A stretch of 64,000 nt of DNA from Sellimonas caecigallum. GTDB lineage: Bacteria > Bacillota > Clostridia > Lachnospirales > Lachnospiraceae. The notes beneath the pieces are model-generated. The model was not told the origin of the DNA. It was given only the letters and a program-made list of their open reading frames with translations, and did not search any database. The stretch is taken from positions 2,418,001 through 2,482,000 of the forward strand of contig NZ_CP173660.1 in NCBI RefSeq assembly GCF_045038405.1, written 5' to 3'. Positions within the stretch are counted from its first letter, which is position 1. Each line of letters starts with the position of its first letter. This document shows, in pieces, positions 1-8,543 of this stretch. Both the position numbers and the translations under genes were made by a program.

Positions 1-721
1 GTGCCAGGATGGAAGAGAGCTTCGGCTCATCGTAAGGCTCCTCATCGTTCGTACGGAAAGAATTCCCGGAATAAAGAAGCAGCTTTCGGATCGCGGTGGC
101 AGAACTTAAATTTCCCGGAGTTTCCAGATCTTCCGAGTGATACGAAGCGTCCTTTCTTTTGATCGTGTAAGCTTTCATAGAACTTTTCGACCGGATGATA
201 GCCTTTAAGTATTCGATACCCAGCGTATTGTTGGGACTTGAAAGGATCGATGCTAGGGAAGGGTCTTCCAGGTAAGCATACAAAGCTTTTTCTCTGGCGG
301 CTGGAAAAGAAAGTCCATTTCGCAGATGATCCTGAAGAGATTTTCTGTATTTTTCCGGTTCTTCTTCCAGGATATGGGCAATTTTCCAAAGGAGCGAAAG
401 ATCTCCGCATTCACTCCCGAAACAGATGGAGTCGATACATCCCAGACTGTCAAGGAGAGAGACGGCCCCACGGGCAAAATATTCTGCACTTCCTGTTGCA
501 AAGCAGACAGGAAGTTCGAGAACGAGGGATACACCTGATTTTAACGCAACCTTGGCACGAAGGTGTTTTGGCATGATGGCCGGGTTTCCCCTTTGGACAA
601 AATTGCCGCTCATCACTACTACAACTGCATCTGCTCCAGTCACTTCTTTTGCTTTCCTTATATGATATTCATGTCCATTGTGGAATGGATTGTACTCTGC
701 GATCAAACCAACTAATTTCAT
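1..721 (-). CDS. tmcAL: tRNA(Met) cytidine acetate ligase, 3' end outside window
   Basis: Reading the minus strand from the ATG at 721 gives an uninterrupted protein of 240 residues that runs off the window edge, so the C-terminus is missing. It opens MKLVGLIAEYNPFHNGHEYH, the nucleotidyltransferase signature (EYNPFHNGH) of the TmcAL/YlbM (DUF795) family, followed by MSGNFVQRGNPAI and LELPVCFATGSAEYFA, both typical of it. The family makes N4-acetylcytidine at the wobble base of elongator tRNA-Met from acetate and ATP. A good ribosome site (GGAGGATATAC) precedes the start. The gene diverges from mgtE. Pta and AckA nearby interconvert acetate, but a functional link is only inference. Confidence 0.9.
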   Translation of the reverse strand, partial: MKLVGLIAEYNPFHNGHEYHIRKAKEVTGADAVVVVMSGNFVQRGNPAIMPKHLRAKVALKSGVSLVLELPVCFATGSAEYFARGAVSLLDSLGCIDSICFGSECGDLSLLWKIAHILEEEPEKYRKSLQDHLRNGLSFPAAREKALYAYLEDPSLASILSSPNNTLGIEYLKAIIRSKSSMKAYTIKRKDASYHSEDLETPGNLSSATAIRKLLLYSGNSFRTNDEEPYDEPKLSSILA

Positions 722-728
722 AATGTTC

Positions 729-757
729 TTGTATATCCTCCTCGAAATGATTATACT
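729..757 (+). promoter_or_regulatory. Predicted sigma-A promoter of mgtE
   Basis: TTGTAT (729-734) and TATACT (752-757) are separated by 17 bases. The -35 region overlaps the ribosome site of the divergent tmcAL on the other strand. Prediction from sequence only. Confidence 0.55.
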
Positions 758-803
758 ATAAAATGGTAGTATGGTCAAAGCAGAAAGGGGGATACAAAGA
801 AAG

Positions 804-2135
804 ATGGAATTGGAAAAAATTCTGAAAATGTTGGAAGAGAGAGAATTTAAAGAATTGAAAGAAGAGCTTTCCGGTATGTATCCCGTTGATATTGCAGCTC
901 TTTTAGAAGAGGTGGATAAAAGGCAGATCGTGCTGATTTTCCGTCTGCTTGCAAAGGAAGAGGCTGCAGAGACATTTACTTATATGGACAGCGATACAAG
1001 AGAATTCCTGATCAATGCCCTTACCGATTCCGAACTTGAGGAAGTCATGGACGAGATGTATCTGGATGATACGGTGGATGTTCTGGAGGAACTTCCGGCA
1101 AATGTAGTGGACAGGCTTTTGATGGCGACTGATGAGGAGACAAGAGCTCAGATCAACACGCTTTTGCGCTACCCGGAAGACAGTGCCGGAAGTGTCATGA
1201 ACGTGGACTATATCAGTTTCCGGAAAGAGATGACGGTGGAAGAAGCGATTTTGAAGATCCGGCAGGTCGGGATCAACCGCGAGACGATCTATACCTGTTA
1301 TGTGACAGAGCAGCGAAAACTGATCGGATGGGTGGATATCAAAGATCTTCTTACGTCCAGCGAGAGCAAGCGCATTGAGGAAATCATGGATACGAATATC
1401 CTGTACGCACATACTCACGATGACCAGGAAGATGTGGCCACTATGATCAAAAAGTACGGACTCGTTGCCATTCCTATTGTGGACTACGAAATGTGTATTG
1501 TCGGGATCGTCACGGTAGACGACGCGATGCTTGTCCTGCAGGATGAGGCGACAGAAGACATCAGCATGATGGCCGGTGTCAGTCCCAACGACGAATCTTA
1601 TTTCGGCACGTCCGTGTGGCAGCATGCAGCACACCGTATTCCATGGCTCTTGTTTCTGATGCTTTCGGCTACTGTGAGCGGAATGCTCCTGGCTTATTAT
1701 GAGAAGTCCATGGCTGCCATGCCGATATTGATTACACTCATTCCGATGCTGATGGGGACAGGGGGAAACTGTGGTTCCCAGAGTTCCACACTGATGATCC
1801 GGGGGCTTGCGGTAGGAGAGATTCGTTTTAAGGATATTTTTAAAGTTATTTTTAAGGAGATCCGCATCGCTTTGATAGTAGGAGTTGTCCTGTCCGTCGC
1901 AAATGCGATCCGTATCTATGTCATGTATCACGATATAAAACTTGGCAGTGTCATCGGTATTACGATCATTGCTATTGTGTGTATGGCGAAAGTGGTTGGG
2001 TGTACATTGCCGCTGGTAGCGAAAAGACTGGGACTTGACCCTGCGCTGATGGCGACACCTCTGATCTCGACACTTCTGGATACGGGAACGATTCTTGTCT
2101 ATTTTGCTATTGTGACTGTTATGTTCGATATTTGA
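804..2135 (+). CDS. mgtE: Magnesium transporter MgtE
   Basis: 443-residue MgtE-type Mg2+ channel of the cytoplasmic membrane. The order is as usual: an acidic N-terminal superhelical domain (about residues 1-120), a CBS pair (about 125-250, with VDYISFRKEMTVEEAILKIR and VGIVTVDDAMLVL), and a membrane domain of about five helices (from about 275). The membrane part holds LIPMLMGTGGNCGSQSS, the conserved pore-lining G-N-x-G-x-Q region. In this family the cytosolic domains bind Mg2+ and close the channel when internal Mg2+ is high. An upstream ATG at 771 is in frame but lacks a ribosome site; the ATG at 804 follows AAAGGGGG, so it is the chosen start. Length is normal (about 450). Confidence 0.92.
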   Translation: MELEKILKMLEEREFKELKEELSGMYPVDIAALLEEVDKRQIVLIFRLLAKEEAAETFTYMDSDTREFLINALTDSELEEVMDEMYLDDTVDVLEELPANVVDRLLMATDEETRAQINTLLRYPEDSAGSVMNVDYISFRKEMTVEEAILKIRQVGINRETIYTCYVTEQRKLIGWVDIKDLLTSSESKRIEEIMDTNILYAHTHDDQEDVATMIKKYGLVAIPIVDYEMCIVGIVTVDDAMLVLQDEATEDISMMAGVSPNDESYFGTSVWQHAAHRIPWLLFLMLSATVSGMLLAYYEKSMAAMPILITLIPMLMGTGGNCGSQSSTLMIRGLAVGEIRFKDIFKVIFKEIRIALIVGVVLSVANAIRIYVMYHDIKLGSVIGITIIAIVCMAKVVGCTLPLVAKRLGLDPALMATPLISTLLDTGTILVYFAIVTVMFDI

Positions 2136-2154
2136 AGAAGAGAAAAAGACCGAA

Positions 2155-2210
2155 AAAGGGAAATTGTATTGAAAAAGAGACAGATTATCTCTTGTATACA
2201 ATTTCCCTTT
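2155..2210 (+). terminator. Long hairpin after mgtE, probable terminator
   Basis: Perfect 15-base arms AAAGGGAAATTGTAT (2155-2169) and ATACAATTTCCCTTT (2196-2210), with an inner AAGAGA/TCTCTT stem. The 3' arm ends in only a short T run. It overlaps the predicted pta promoter, so it may also act as a regulatory structure. Confidence 0.55.
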
Positions 2211-2220
2211 ACGTTATAAT
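2192..2220 (+). promoter_or_regulatory. Predicted pta promoter with TTGTATACAA operator-like motif
   Basis: TTGTAT (2192-2197) and TATAAT (2215-2220) are spaced by 17 bases. The -35 hexamer is part of the palindrome TTGTATACAA (2192-2201), which is also the centre of the 26-bp palindrome upstream of the citrate synthase/GntR operon at 21089-21114. This suggests, but does not prove, control by the same GntR protein. Confidence 0.55.
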
Positions 2221-2259
2221 AATTATATCTGAGAATAAATGGAAAGGAGTCTATAAATC

Positions 2260-3255
2260 ATGGGATTTATTGATGAAATCAAGAAGAAAGCAAAGGCTGA
2301 TCTCAAGACGATCGTTCTTCCGGAGACAGAAGACATCAGAACGTATGAAGCAGCCGAGGCCATTCTGAAAGAAGGGACAGCAAAGCTGGTTCTGATCGGA
2401 AGTGAAGAAGAAGTTGCAAAAAATAAAGGAAGCTTTGATATCAGCGGCGCTCAGATCGTGGATCCGGCCAAAAGCGAAAAGACAGAAAGCTACATCGCTA
2501 AGCTGGTGGAACTGAGACAGAAAAAGGGAATGACAGAAGAACAGGCAAGAGAGCTGCTTTTAACAAATTATCCATATTATGGAGTCATGATGGTAAAAAT
2601 GGGAGATGCAGACGGAATGGTTTCCGGGGCATGCCACTCTACTGCGGACACACTTCGTCCATGCCTTCAGATATTGAAGACAAAACCGGGCACAAAGCTT
2701 GTATCTGCATTTTTCATCATGGTTGTACCGGACTGTGATATGGGAGAGAATGGAACATTTGTATTTGGCGATTGCGGGCTGAATCAGAATCCGACGTCAG
2801 AAGAGCTTGCAGCGATCGCTGTCTCTTCAGCAGAAAGCTTCAAACAGCTTGTCGGAGCAGAGCCGAGAGTGGCAATGCTTTCTCATTCTTCTATGGGAAG
2901 TGCAAAGCATGATGATGTCACAAAAGTAGTAGAGGCAGTCAAGATCGCAAAAGAACAGGCTCCTGATCTGATGCTGGATGGAGAACTTCAGCTAGACGCA
3001 GCGATCGTTCCTTCCGTGGGAGCATCCAAAGCTCCGAACAGCCCGGTAGCAGGAAAGGCCAACGTGCTGATCTTCCCGGATCTGGATGCCGGAAATATCG
3101 GATATAAGCTCGTACAGCGTCTTGCAAAAGCAGAAGCGTACGGACCGATGACACAGGGTATCGCAGCGCCGGTCAATGACCTTTCCAGAGGATGCAGCGC
3201 AAAAGATATCGAAGGTGTTGTTGCTATCACAGCAGTACAGTGCCAGCAAAAATAA
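2260..3255 (+). CDS. pta: Phosphate acetyltransferase
   Basis: 331-residue short-form Pta, a cytosolic enzyme interconverting acetyl-CoA plus phosphate with acetyl phosphate plus CoA. Family segments seen are VLPETEDIRTYEAAE near the N-terminus, MGDADGMVSGACHSTADT in the middle, and SHSSMGSAKHDDV, DGELQLDAAI and FPDLDAGNIGYKLVQRLA in the C-terminal half, which hold the CoA/phosphate pocket. Length matches the roughly 325-335 residue family norm. Start ATG 2260 follows GGAAAGGAG. Acetate kinase follows 18 bases later in the same direction, so the two form the standard acetate/ATP operon. Phosphotransbutyrylase is a homologue but fits less well. Confidence 0.95.
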   Translation: MGFIDEIKKKAKADLKTIVLPETEDIRTYEAAEAILKEGTAKLVLIGSEEEVAKNKGSFDISGAQIVDPAKSEKTESYIAKLVELRQKKGMTEEQARELLLTNYPYYGVMMVKMGDADGMVSGACHSTADTLRPCLQILKTKPGTKLVSAFFIMVVPDCDMGENGTFVFGDCGLNQNPTSEELAAIAVSSAESFKQLVGAEPRVAMLSHSSMGSAKHDDVTKVVEAVKIAKEQAPDLMLDGELQLDAAIVPSVGASKAPNSPVAGKANVLIFPDLDAGNIGYKLVQRLAKAEAYGPMTQGIAAPVNDLSRGCSAKDIEGVVAITAVQCQQK

Positions 3256-3273
3256 GAAAGGAAGAAAAAAGAA

Positions 3274-4461
3274 ATGAAAATTTTAGTTATCAACTGTGGA
3301 AGTTCTTCATTAAAGTATCAGCTGATCGATATGGAGAATGAGAGTGTATTGGCAAAAGGCCTTTGCGAGAGAATCGGGATCGACGGATCAAAACTGACAC
3401 ACAAACCGACAGGAAAAGAATCTTATGCGGTAGAAAAAGACATGCCTGATCACAAAGTTGCAGTACAGCTTGTACTGGAGGCGCTGATGGATAAAGAACA
3501 CGGAGTGATCGAAAATACAGAGGAGATCACAGCGATCGGACACCGTGTACTCCATGCAGGAACAATCTACAGCGATGCGACACTGATCACAGAAGATGTA
3601 AAGAAAGTTATCCGCGATTGTTTCGACCTTGGACCTCTTCACAATCCGGCAAACCTCATCGGTATCGAAGCGTGTGAAGCAGCAATGCCTGGAAAACCGA
3701 ACGTAGCTGTATTCGACACAGCATTCGGTATGAAAATGCCGGAAAAGGCAGCTATGTATGCTATTCCGTATGAATATTATGAAAAATACAGCATCAGAAG
3801 ATACGGCTTCCATGGAACAAGCCATATGTTCGTATCCGGCGAGACATTGAAATGTCTTGGAAAAGACGATGCGAAGGTAATTGTCTGCCATCTTGGAAAC
3901 GGAGCCAGCATCTCTGCATCCATCGGAGGAAAATGTGTAGATACAAGTATGGGACTGACTCCTCTGGAAGGTCTTATCATGGGAACACGAAGCGGAGATA
4001 TTGATCCGGCAGTGCTTCAGTTTATCTGCAATCATGAAAATATTGATATCAATGAGATGCTCAATATCCTCAACAAAAAATCTGGAGTTCTTGGAATGAG
4101 CGGTGTATCTTCAGACTTCCGTGATGTGAGAAAAGCGGCGGATGAAGGAAATGAACGTGCTATAACAGCTTTGGATGCTTACAGATACCGCGTGGTAAAA
4201 TATATCGGATCCTACACTGCAGCCATGAATGGCGTGGATGCTATCACATTTACGGCAGGAGTCGGCGAAAACGATACAGCAATGAGAGAAGAAATCTGCG
4301 CATACCTCGGATATCTCGGAATTAAGATCGATCCAGAGAAGAACGCAGCAGCAAGAGGAGAAGCAGCAGAAATCTCTACTGCAGACTCAAAAGTGAAGGT
4401 TTATGTCATTCCGACAAATGAAGAGCTTGCTATCGCACGTGAAACAAAAGCATTAGTATAA
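3274..4461 (+). CDS. ackA: Acetate kinase
   Basis: 395-residue acetate kinase, which transfers phosphate from acetyl phosphate to ADP and is a main source of substrate-level ATP in fermenters. The actin-like ASKHA fold is evident: phosphate-1 loop [13 protein letters not shown] at the N-terminus, [11 protein letters not shown] (substrate region), [27 protein letters not shown] (phosphate-2), [10 protein letters not shown], and adenosine motif TAGVGEND near the C-terminus. Start ATG 3274 follows AAGAAAGGAAG. It is cotranscribed with pta. Besides Pta it would also use acetyl phosphate from glycine-type reductases, whose component B genes lie 3 kb downstream. Confidence 0.97.
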   Translation: MKILVINCGSSSLKYQLIDMENESVLAKGLCERIGIDGSKLTHKPTGKESYAVEKDMPDHKVAVQLVLEALMDKEHGVIENTEEITAIGHRVLHAGTIYSDATLITEDVKKVIRDCFDLGPLHNPANLIGIEACEAAMPGKPNVAVFDTAFGMKMPEKAAMYAIPYEYYEKYSIRRYGFHGTSHMFVSGETLKCLGKDDAKVIVCHLGNGASISASIGGKCVDTSMGLTPLEGLIMGTRSGDIDPAVLQFICNHENIDINEMLNILNKKSGVLGMSGVSSDFRDVRKAADEGNERAITALDAYRYRVVKYIGSYTAAMNGVDAITFTAGVGENDTAMREEICAYLGYLGIKIDPEKNAAARGEAAEISTADSKVKVYVIPTNEELAIARETKALV

Positions 4462-4469
4462 AAAAACTG

Positions 4470-4497
4470 TTGACAAAATTTCTGCACATGGTATAAT
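4470..4497 (+). promoter_or_regulatory. Strong predicted promoter for yceD-rpmF
   Basis: TTGACA (4470-4475) and TATAAT (4492-4497) separated by 16 bases; both hexamers match consensus perfectly. Confidence 0.75.
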
Positions 4498-4526
4498 AGT
4501 CAAGGTATGAATAGGAGTGAAGAATC

Positions 4527-5054
4527 ATGTTCATTGACCTATCAGACGTATTGTCTGAACAGCACAAACCGATTGATGTTTCTGTTCCTCTGGAACTTGA
4601 TGAAATGAAGATTCCAGGTGGGCCGTATTTTCTGAAAGAGAAAAGTCCGGTTCATATCAAGGTGGAGCACGTCAAAGGAAAAGAGATTTCCGTGACAGGG
4701 GAGTGCAGCCTTATCGCTGTGATACCATGTGACAGATGTCTGGAACCGGTAGATGTACCTCTTGATATAAGATTCGAGAAACATGCCGTGACTGGCAAGG
4801 ATCAGGCTGAACAGACGGAGGAGACAGAAGAATCAGACTATATTGACGGATATCATCTTGACGTCGACAAATTACTCTATAATGAGATTTTGATAGGATG
4901 GCCGGCAAAAGTCCTGTGTAAGGATGACTGCAAAGGGATTTGCAGTACTTGTGGTCAGAACCTAAACGAGGGAACCTGTGACTGTGAAGACACAAGTCTT
5001 GACCCGAGAATGTCAGTTATCCGCGATGTGTTTAAGAATTTTAAGGAGGTGTAA
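4527..5054 (+). CDS. yceD: DUF177 / YceD family protein
   Basis: 175-residue member of the YceD (DUF177) family, usually encoded directly upstream of rpmF and, in other bacteria and plastids, linked to 23S rRNA accumulation and large-subunit assembly. Visible features are the CDRCLEPVDVPL segment and, near the C-terminus, a four-cysteine knuckle CKDDCKGICSTCGQN that looks metal-binding. ATG 4527 follows TAGGAGTGA. The stop lies three bases before rpmF, so translation is probably coupled. The exact biochemical role is unknown. Confidence 0.88.
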   Translation: MFIDLSDVLSEQHKPIDVSVPLELDEMKIPGGPYFLKEKSPVHIKVEHVKGKEISVTGECSLIAVIPCDRCLEPVDVPLDIRFEKHAVTGKDQAEQTEETEESDYIDGYHLDVDKLLYNEILIGWPAKVLCKDDCKGICSTCGQNLNEGTCDCEDTSLDPRMSVIRDVFKNFKEV

Positions 5055-5056
5055 CG

Positions 5057-5239
5057 ATGTCAATTTGTCCAAAGAATAAAACTTCCAAAGCAAGACGCGA
5101 CAAGAGAAGAGCAAACTGGAAAATGAGCGCTCCGAACCTTGTAAAATGCAGCAAATGCGGCGCTTTAATGATGCCTCACAGAGTTTGCAAAGCTTGCGGA
5201 AGCTACAATAAGAAAGAAATCATTACAGTTGAAGACTAA
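5057..5239 (+). CDS. rpmF: 50S ribosomal protein L32
   Basis: 60-residue basic ribosomal protein L32. The N-terminus MSICPKNKTSKARRDKRRAN is the family pattern, and CSKCGALMMPHRVCKACG gives the four-cysteine zinc-binding (C+) form, so this is not the zinc-free paralogue. Ribosome site AAGGAGGTG ends yceD. In many Firmicutes plsX follows at once; here about 7.4 kb intervenes. Confidence 0.97.
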   Translation: MSICPKNKTSKARRDKRRANWKMSAPNLVKCSKCGALMMPHRVCKACGSYNKKEIITVED

Positions 5240-5256
5240 TGAAAATGACGAAAAAT

Positions 5257-5288
5257 GGGGATTTGCAGTGATGCAGATCCCTTTTTTT
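5257..5288 (+). terminator. Rho-independent terminator after rpmF
   Basis: GGGATTTGCA-GTGA-TGCAGATCCC stem-loop followed by a run of seven Ts. Confidence 0.85.
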
Positions 5289-5344
5289 CGTACTAGCCTA
5301 CCACATATTTACCACATTTTAAAAACAGGGTCAGATTTCCAGAA

Positions 5345-5679
5345 ACTTAAGGATTTCGGGTATTATTTCTCTTGGTGGTATTGTACTGATTTATGACAAT
5401 ACAGTTAGGCCATATATCGTACAAAAAAAGACGTAGATTTAGTGCTGAAAGATCCTGATAAAGAAAAAGAATGGTTCAATAATCTACCAGAAATAGTATG
5501 ATAGTTTTGGAATAGATGAGATAGAAAGTGTTATTTATAGTCGTTACGATAATGGTGGGTCAACGAAAGTTTACTCTGGTAAAAACTATAAATATCTAGC
5601 GATTAATCAATCAGAAATATCTCTACAAGTCACAATATCCGCAAGTCATACCAGAAGAATGAAAATTAATTCCGTATAG
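5345..5679 (+). pseudogene. Decayed hypothetical membrane-anchored ORF
   Basis: No intact gene occupies 5290-5865. Translating piecewise gives a plausible protein in three frames: a hydrophobic stretch ISGIISLGGIVLIYDNTV ending in KKT-stop near 5437; then DVDLVLKDPDKEKEWFNNLP in another frame, ending at double stops near 5505; then FGIDEIESVIYSRYDNGGST running to a stop at 5679. At least two frameshifts are needed and no start with a ribosome site is seen. It reads like a small membrane-anchored protein that has decayed. The family was not recognised. The remaining 5680-5865 has only a 33-codon ORF (5694-5795), probably not a gene. Confidence 0.5.
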
Positions 5680-5865
5680 TATTTAATTTTGAGATGAATA
5701 GAAAAGATATTACTATTGTCGAGTACCGGCACATTGTTTTGGGAAAACTAAGATCAAGCGGCTCTTGCCCCTTTATCCCATGTATGCTAAGATGAAAGAA
5801 CAAGAGATATCTGATCTTACCGTACATAGGATCGGAAAAAAGAGACAGAAAAGAGGCGTGTAGCT

Positions 5866-6255
5866 ATGTGGGACAAAGATAAAGCAATTTTGATAACAAA
5901 CAATGACAGGGTTTATGAAAAATATAAAGACAGCATGAAAGTTTTTCTGTTGGATTCTTACGAAGAGGTGCTGATCAAGGTGCGGGATTATGTATATGAC
6001 AGACATCTGCTCCTGACACATCCGCAGGCATCCAGCTTAAAACCGAATCAGACCCCATATCGTTCCGTTGTGGTATATCCAAAGGGAGAAGAAGACAATA
6101 TGAAAGATATTATGCTGATCGAGAAGTGTATCGAAACTTTCCGGCAGTGGCAGGAGATTGCACCGACGCCGGAAAAATATCAGGACAAGGTGGCAGAAGA
6201 TTTCAAGACCATTGATCTGTCTGTAATTGATAATATCATTCCAAGGATATGTTAG
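5866..6255 (+). CDS. grdX: GrdX family protein
   Basis: 129-residue protein matching GrdX, a small protein of unknown function encoded at the head of glycine/sarcosine/betaine reductase clusters. Characteristic segments are ILITNNDRVYEKY near the N-terminus and LLTHPQASSLKPNQTPYRSV in the middle. No catalytic motif, signal peptide or membrane segment is seen. The ribosome site is weak (GAGG at about 5851). A TetR regulator follows 16 bases later and grdE lies about 1 kb downstream, which supports the call. Confidence 0.82.
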   Translation: MWDKDKAILITNNDRVYEKYKDSMKVFLLDSYEEVLIKVRDYVYDRHLLLTHPQASSLKPNQTPYRSVVVYPKGEEDNMKDIMLIEKCIETFRQWQEIAPTPEKYQDKVAEDFKTIDLSVIDNIIPRIC

Positions 6256-6271
6256 AAAGCCGTGAGAAAAT

Positions 6272-6961
6272 GTGAAAAGAGAAAAATATTTTAAAGGACT
6301 TACGAGAAGAGATTATATTGCAAGAACAAACGAGATCATCCATCAGGAAGGGATTGAGGCAGTTTCTATACGTAGGATTGCAAAAGAAATGGGGTGTTCA
6401 TCGGCAAGTCTTTACCGGTATTTTGAAAATCGTGACGAGCTTCTTTACTATGCAGAGCTTGGGGAGATGAATGATTATATTAGAAGGCTGAATAAGGCTG
6501 AAAAAGGCTGGACTAATGTCTGGGATATTTATGTTGGGGTGTGGTATTGTTACTCCATGGAGGCATTCCGAAAGCCGGAGGCATATAATCTTTTGTTTTT
6601 TACTTATGACAATAATAAGCTCAGAAATTCTATAAAAGAGTACTATGTTATGTTCCCTGAGATGATTGGTTCTTCCAATCGCATGTTTCATCGGATGCTT
6701 CAGACTTCCGATTTTATGGGGAGAGATTATGAGATGTGCCGGAACTGTATTAGAGCCGATGCGATAGATGAGGAAAAAGCAATTATTTTGAACAGAATGG
6801 TCTGTATGCTGTTTAAAGGCTATTTTAAGACCGTCTGTGATGAGAAACCTGATGATGACAGTATTAATTTGATGGTGCGCCAGTTTGTCCGAGATATCGA
6901 AGAGATTGTACGAATGCTGGCAAAAAATCTGAAGGGATATACAAAATATCAGATGGAATAA
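6272..6961 (+). CDS. TetR/AcrR-family regulator
   Basis: 229-residue predicted repressor. The N-terminal TetR helix-turn-helix spans about residues 10-58 (IARTNEIIHQEGIEAVSIRR, then MGCSSASLYRYFENRDELLYY). The rest is a helical ligand domain rich in aromatic residues with no recognised subfamily. The GTG at 6272 is used because the homologous region begins at once; its ribosome site is poor, so translational coupling to grdX 16 bases upstream is likely. It probably controls the grdX-grdEB group, perhaps in response to the amine substrate; this is inference from position. Confidence 0.85.
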   Translation: MKREKYFKGLTRRDYIARTNEIIHQEGIEAVSIRRIAKEMGCSSASLYRYFENRDELLYYAELGEMNDYIRRLNKAEKGWTNVWDIYVGVWYCYSMEAFRKPEAYNLLFFTYDNNKLRNSIKEYYVMFPEMIGSSNRMFHRMLQTSDFMGRDYEMCRNCIRADAIDEEKAIILNRMVCMLFKGYFKTVCDEKPDDDSINLMVRQFVRDIEEIVRMLAKNLKGYTKYQME

Positions 6962-6969
6962 GGATGGAT

Positions 6970-7011
6970 ATAAAGGCTTCGGGAGCAGGAAACTGCGCCT
7001 GAAGCCTTTAT
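6970..7011 (+). terminator. Hairpin after the TetR gene
   Basis: ATAAAGGCTTC (6970-6980) pairs perfectly with GAAGCCTTTAT (7001-7011). There is no real T run, so it may be a weak terminator or an mRNA 3' end. Confidence 0.5.
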
Positions 7012-7108
7012 AGATATTATCTATAAAATGGCTCTATTGAAAAGTGCAATAAAAAAAGACAGAAAAAATGTGAAAAATAGACAAAAATAAAAAAGATTCA
7101 GGAAAAAC

Positions 7109-7137
7109 TTGATAAAAAACAAACAAAAATATATAAT
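7109..7137 (+). promoter_or_regulatory. Predicted grdEB promoter
   Basis: TTGATA (7109-7114), 17-base spacer, TATAAT (7132-7137), in a very A-rich stretch. The untranslated leader to grdE is about 85 bases. The leader was inspected for a glycine riboswitch and shows none. Confidence 0.65.
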
Positions 7138-7230
7138 GCATATATAGAAATCATAAATAGAGGTAACAGATAAATCTTTATTTTTTTGATTGAAAGTTAT
7201 CGCGATTACAAAAAGAAGGAGGGATTTTCT

Positions 7231-8517
7231 ATGAAATTGGAATTAGGCAAGATTAAGATCAATGACATCCAATTCGCAGAGAAAACGTACGTGAAAGACC
7301 ATGTCCTTTACGTGAACAAAGAGGAAGTAGAAGCACTTGTCCTTGAAGACGACAAATTGTTGGGCTGCAGCCTTGACATCGCACGTCCGGGCGACAAGAC
7401 ACGTATCACACCGGTTAAGGACGTGATTGAGCCTCGCGTAAAAGTAAAAGGCGGAGAAATTTTCCCTGGCATGATCGGAAAAGTAACGCCGCCGGCAGGC
7501 GAAGGACGTACTCACGCGCTGGATGGATGCTGCGTTGTGACAGTCGGCCGCATTGTTGGATTCCAGGAAGGTGTCATCGATATGAGCGGACCTGCAGCAG
7601 ATTACTGCCCGTTCTCAAAGACAGTGAACCTGTGTGTTGTGATTGAGCCGAAAGAAGGACTTGAGACACATGTCTATGAGAAAGCAGGACGTATGGCAGG
7701 ATTAAAAGTCGCTGCATATCTGGGAGAAGCAGGAAGAGATATCGAACCGGATACACTGGAAACATTTGAGACAAAGCCAATTTTTGAGCAGGCTCAGATG
7801 TACCCGGATCTTCCGAAAGTAGGATATGTACATATGCTTCAATCACAGGGACTCCTTCATGATACATATTATTATGGAGTGGATGCAAAACAGTTTGTTC
7901 CGACTTTTATGTATCCGACAGAAATCATGGACGGCGCCATTGTATCCGGAAACTGTGTGGCACCTTGTGATAAGGTTACGACATACCATCATTTCCACAA
8001 TCCGGTTATCGAAGACTGCTACAAACATCATGGAAAAGATATCAATTTCATGGGCGTGATCCTGACAAACGAAAACGTTTTCCTTGCAGATAAAGAGAGA
8101 CATTCCGATATGGTTGCAAAACTGGCCGAATGGATGGGACTGGATGGAGTGCTCATCACAGAAGAAGGTTACGGAAACCCGGATACAGACCTTATGATGA
8201 ACTGCCGGAAGGTAGAGCAAAAAGGCGTTAAGGTCGTTCTGATCACAGATGAGTTCCCAGGAAAAGACGGAAAGTCACAGTCACTGGCCGATACATGTGA
8301 CGAAGCTACGGCACTTGCTTCCTGCGGACAGGGAAATGCAACACTTCATTTCCCGGCTATGGATAAAGTGATTGGTACAATGGACTACATTGAAAGCCAG
8401 ATTGGCGGATGGGCAGGCTGTGTCAACGAAGATGGATCATTCGAAGCAGAGCTTCAGATTATCATTGCCTCTACCATCGCAAATGGATTTAACTGCCTTG
8501 CAGCGAAGGGATATTGA
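7231..8517 (+). CDS. grdE: Glycine/betaine/sarcosine reductase component B, alpha/beta proprotein (GrdE type)
   Basis: 428-residue proprotein of the amine-specific component B. In this family the chain is cleaved before a cysteine that becomes a pyruvoyl group, forming a Schiff base with the amino substrate. The site is visible: SGNCVAPCDK, with Asn241-Cys242. Other family segments are ITPVKDVIEPRVKVKGGEIF, GRIVGFQEGVIDMSGP and GLLHDTYYYGVDAKQFVPT. The in-frame ATG at 7231 follows AAGGAGGG; an upstream codon at 7186 has no ribosome site. grdB follows 26 bases later. The homologous GrdG and GrdI subunits serve sarcosine and betaine, so the true substrate is not settled. Confidence 0.9.
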   Translation: MKLELGKIKINDIQFAEKTYVKDHVLYVNKEEVEALVLEDDKLLGCSLDIARPGDKTRITPVKDVIEPRVKVKGGEIFPGMIGKVTPPAGEGRTHALDGCCVVTVGRIVGFQEGVIDMSGPAADYCPFSKTVNLCVVIEPKEGLETHVYEKAGRMAGLKVAAYLGEAGRDIEPDTLETFETKPIFEQAQMYPDLPKVGYVHMLQSQGLLHDTYYYGVDAKQFVPTFMYPTEIMDGAIVSGNCVAPCDKVTTYHHFHNPVIEDCYKHHGKDINFMGVILTNENVFLADKERHSDMVAKLAEWMGLDGVLITEEGYGNPDTDLMMNCRKVEQKGVKVVLITDEFPGKDGKSQSLADTCDEATALASCGQGNATLHFPAMDKVIGTMDYIESQIGGWAGCVNEDGSFEAELQIIIASTIANGFNCLAAKGY

Positions 8518-8543
8518 TTTAGTTTCAGAGAGGAGGAACCAAT

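Noticed and set aside
903..2201. Long minus-strand ORF (432 codons) opposite mgtE
   Set aside because: It is the antisense of a well-supported mgtE gene, is Cys/His-rich without any domain, and has no ribosome site.
6962..7230. Glycine riboswitch upstream of grdE
   Set aside because: The leader is A-rich with one simple hairpin and lacks the conserved tandem aptamer pattern.
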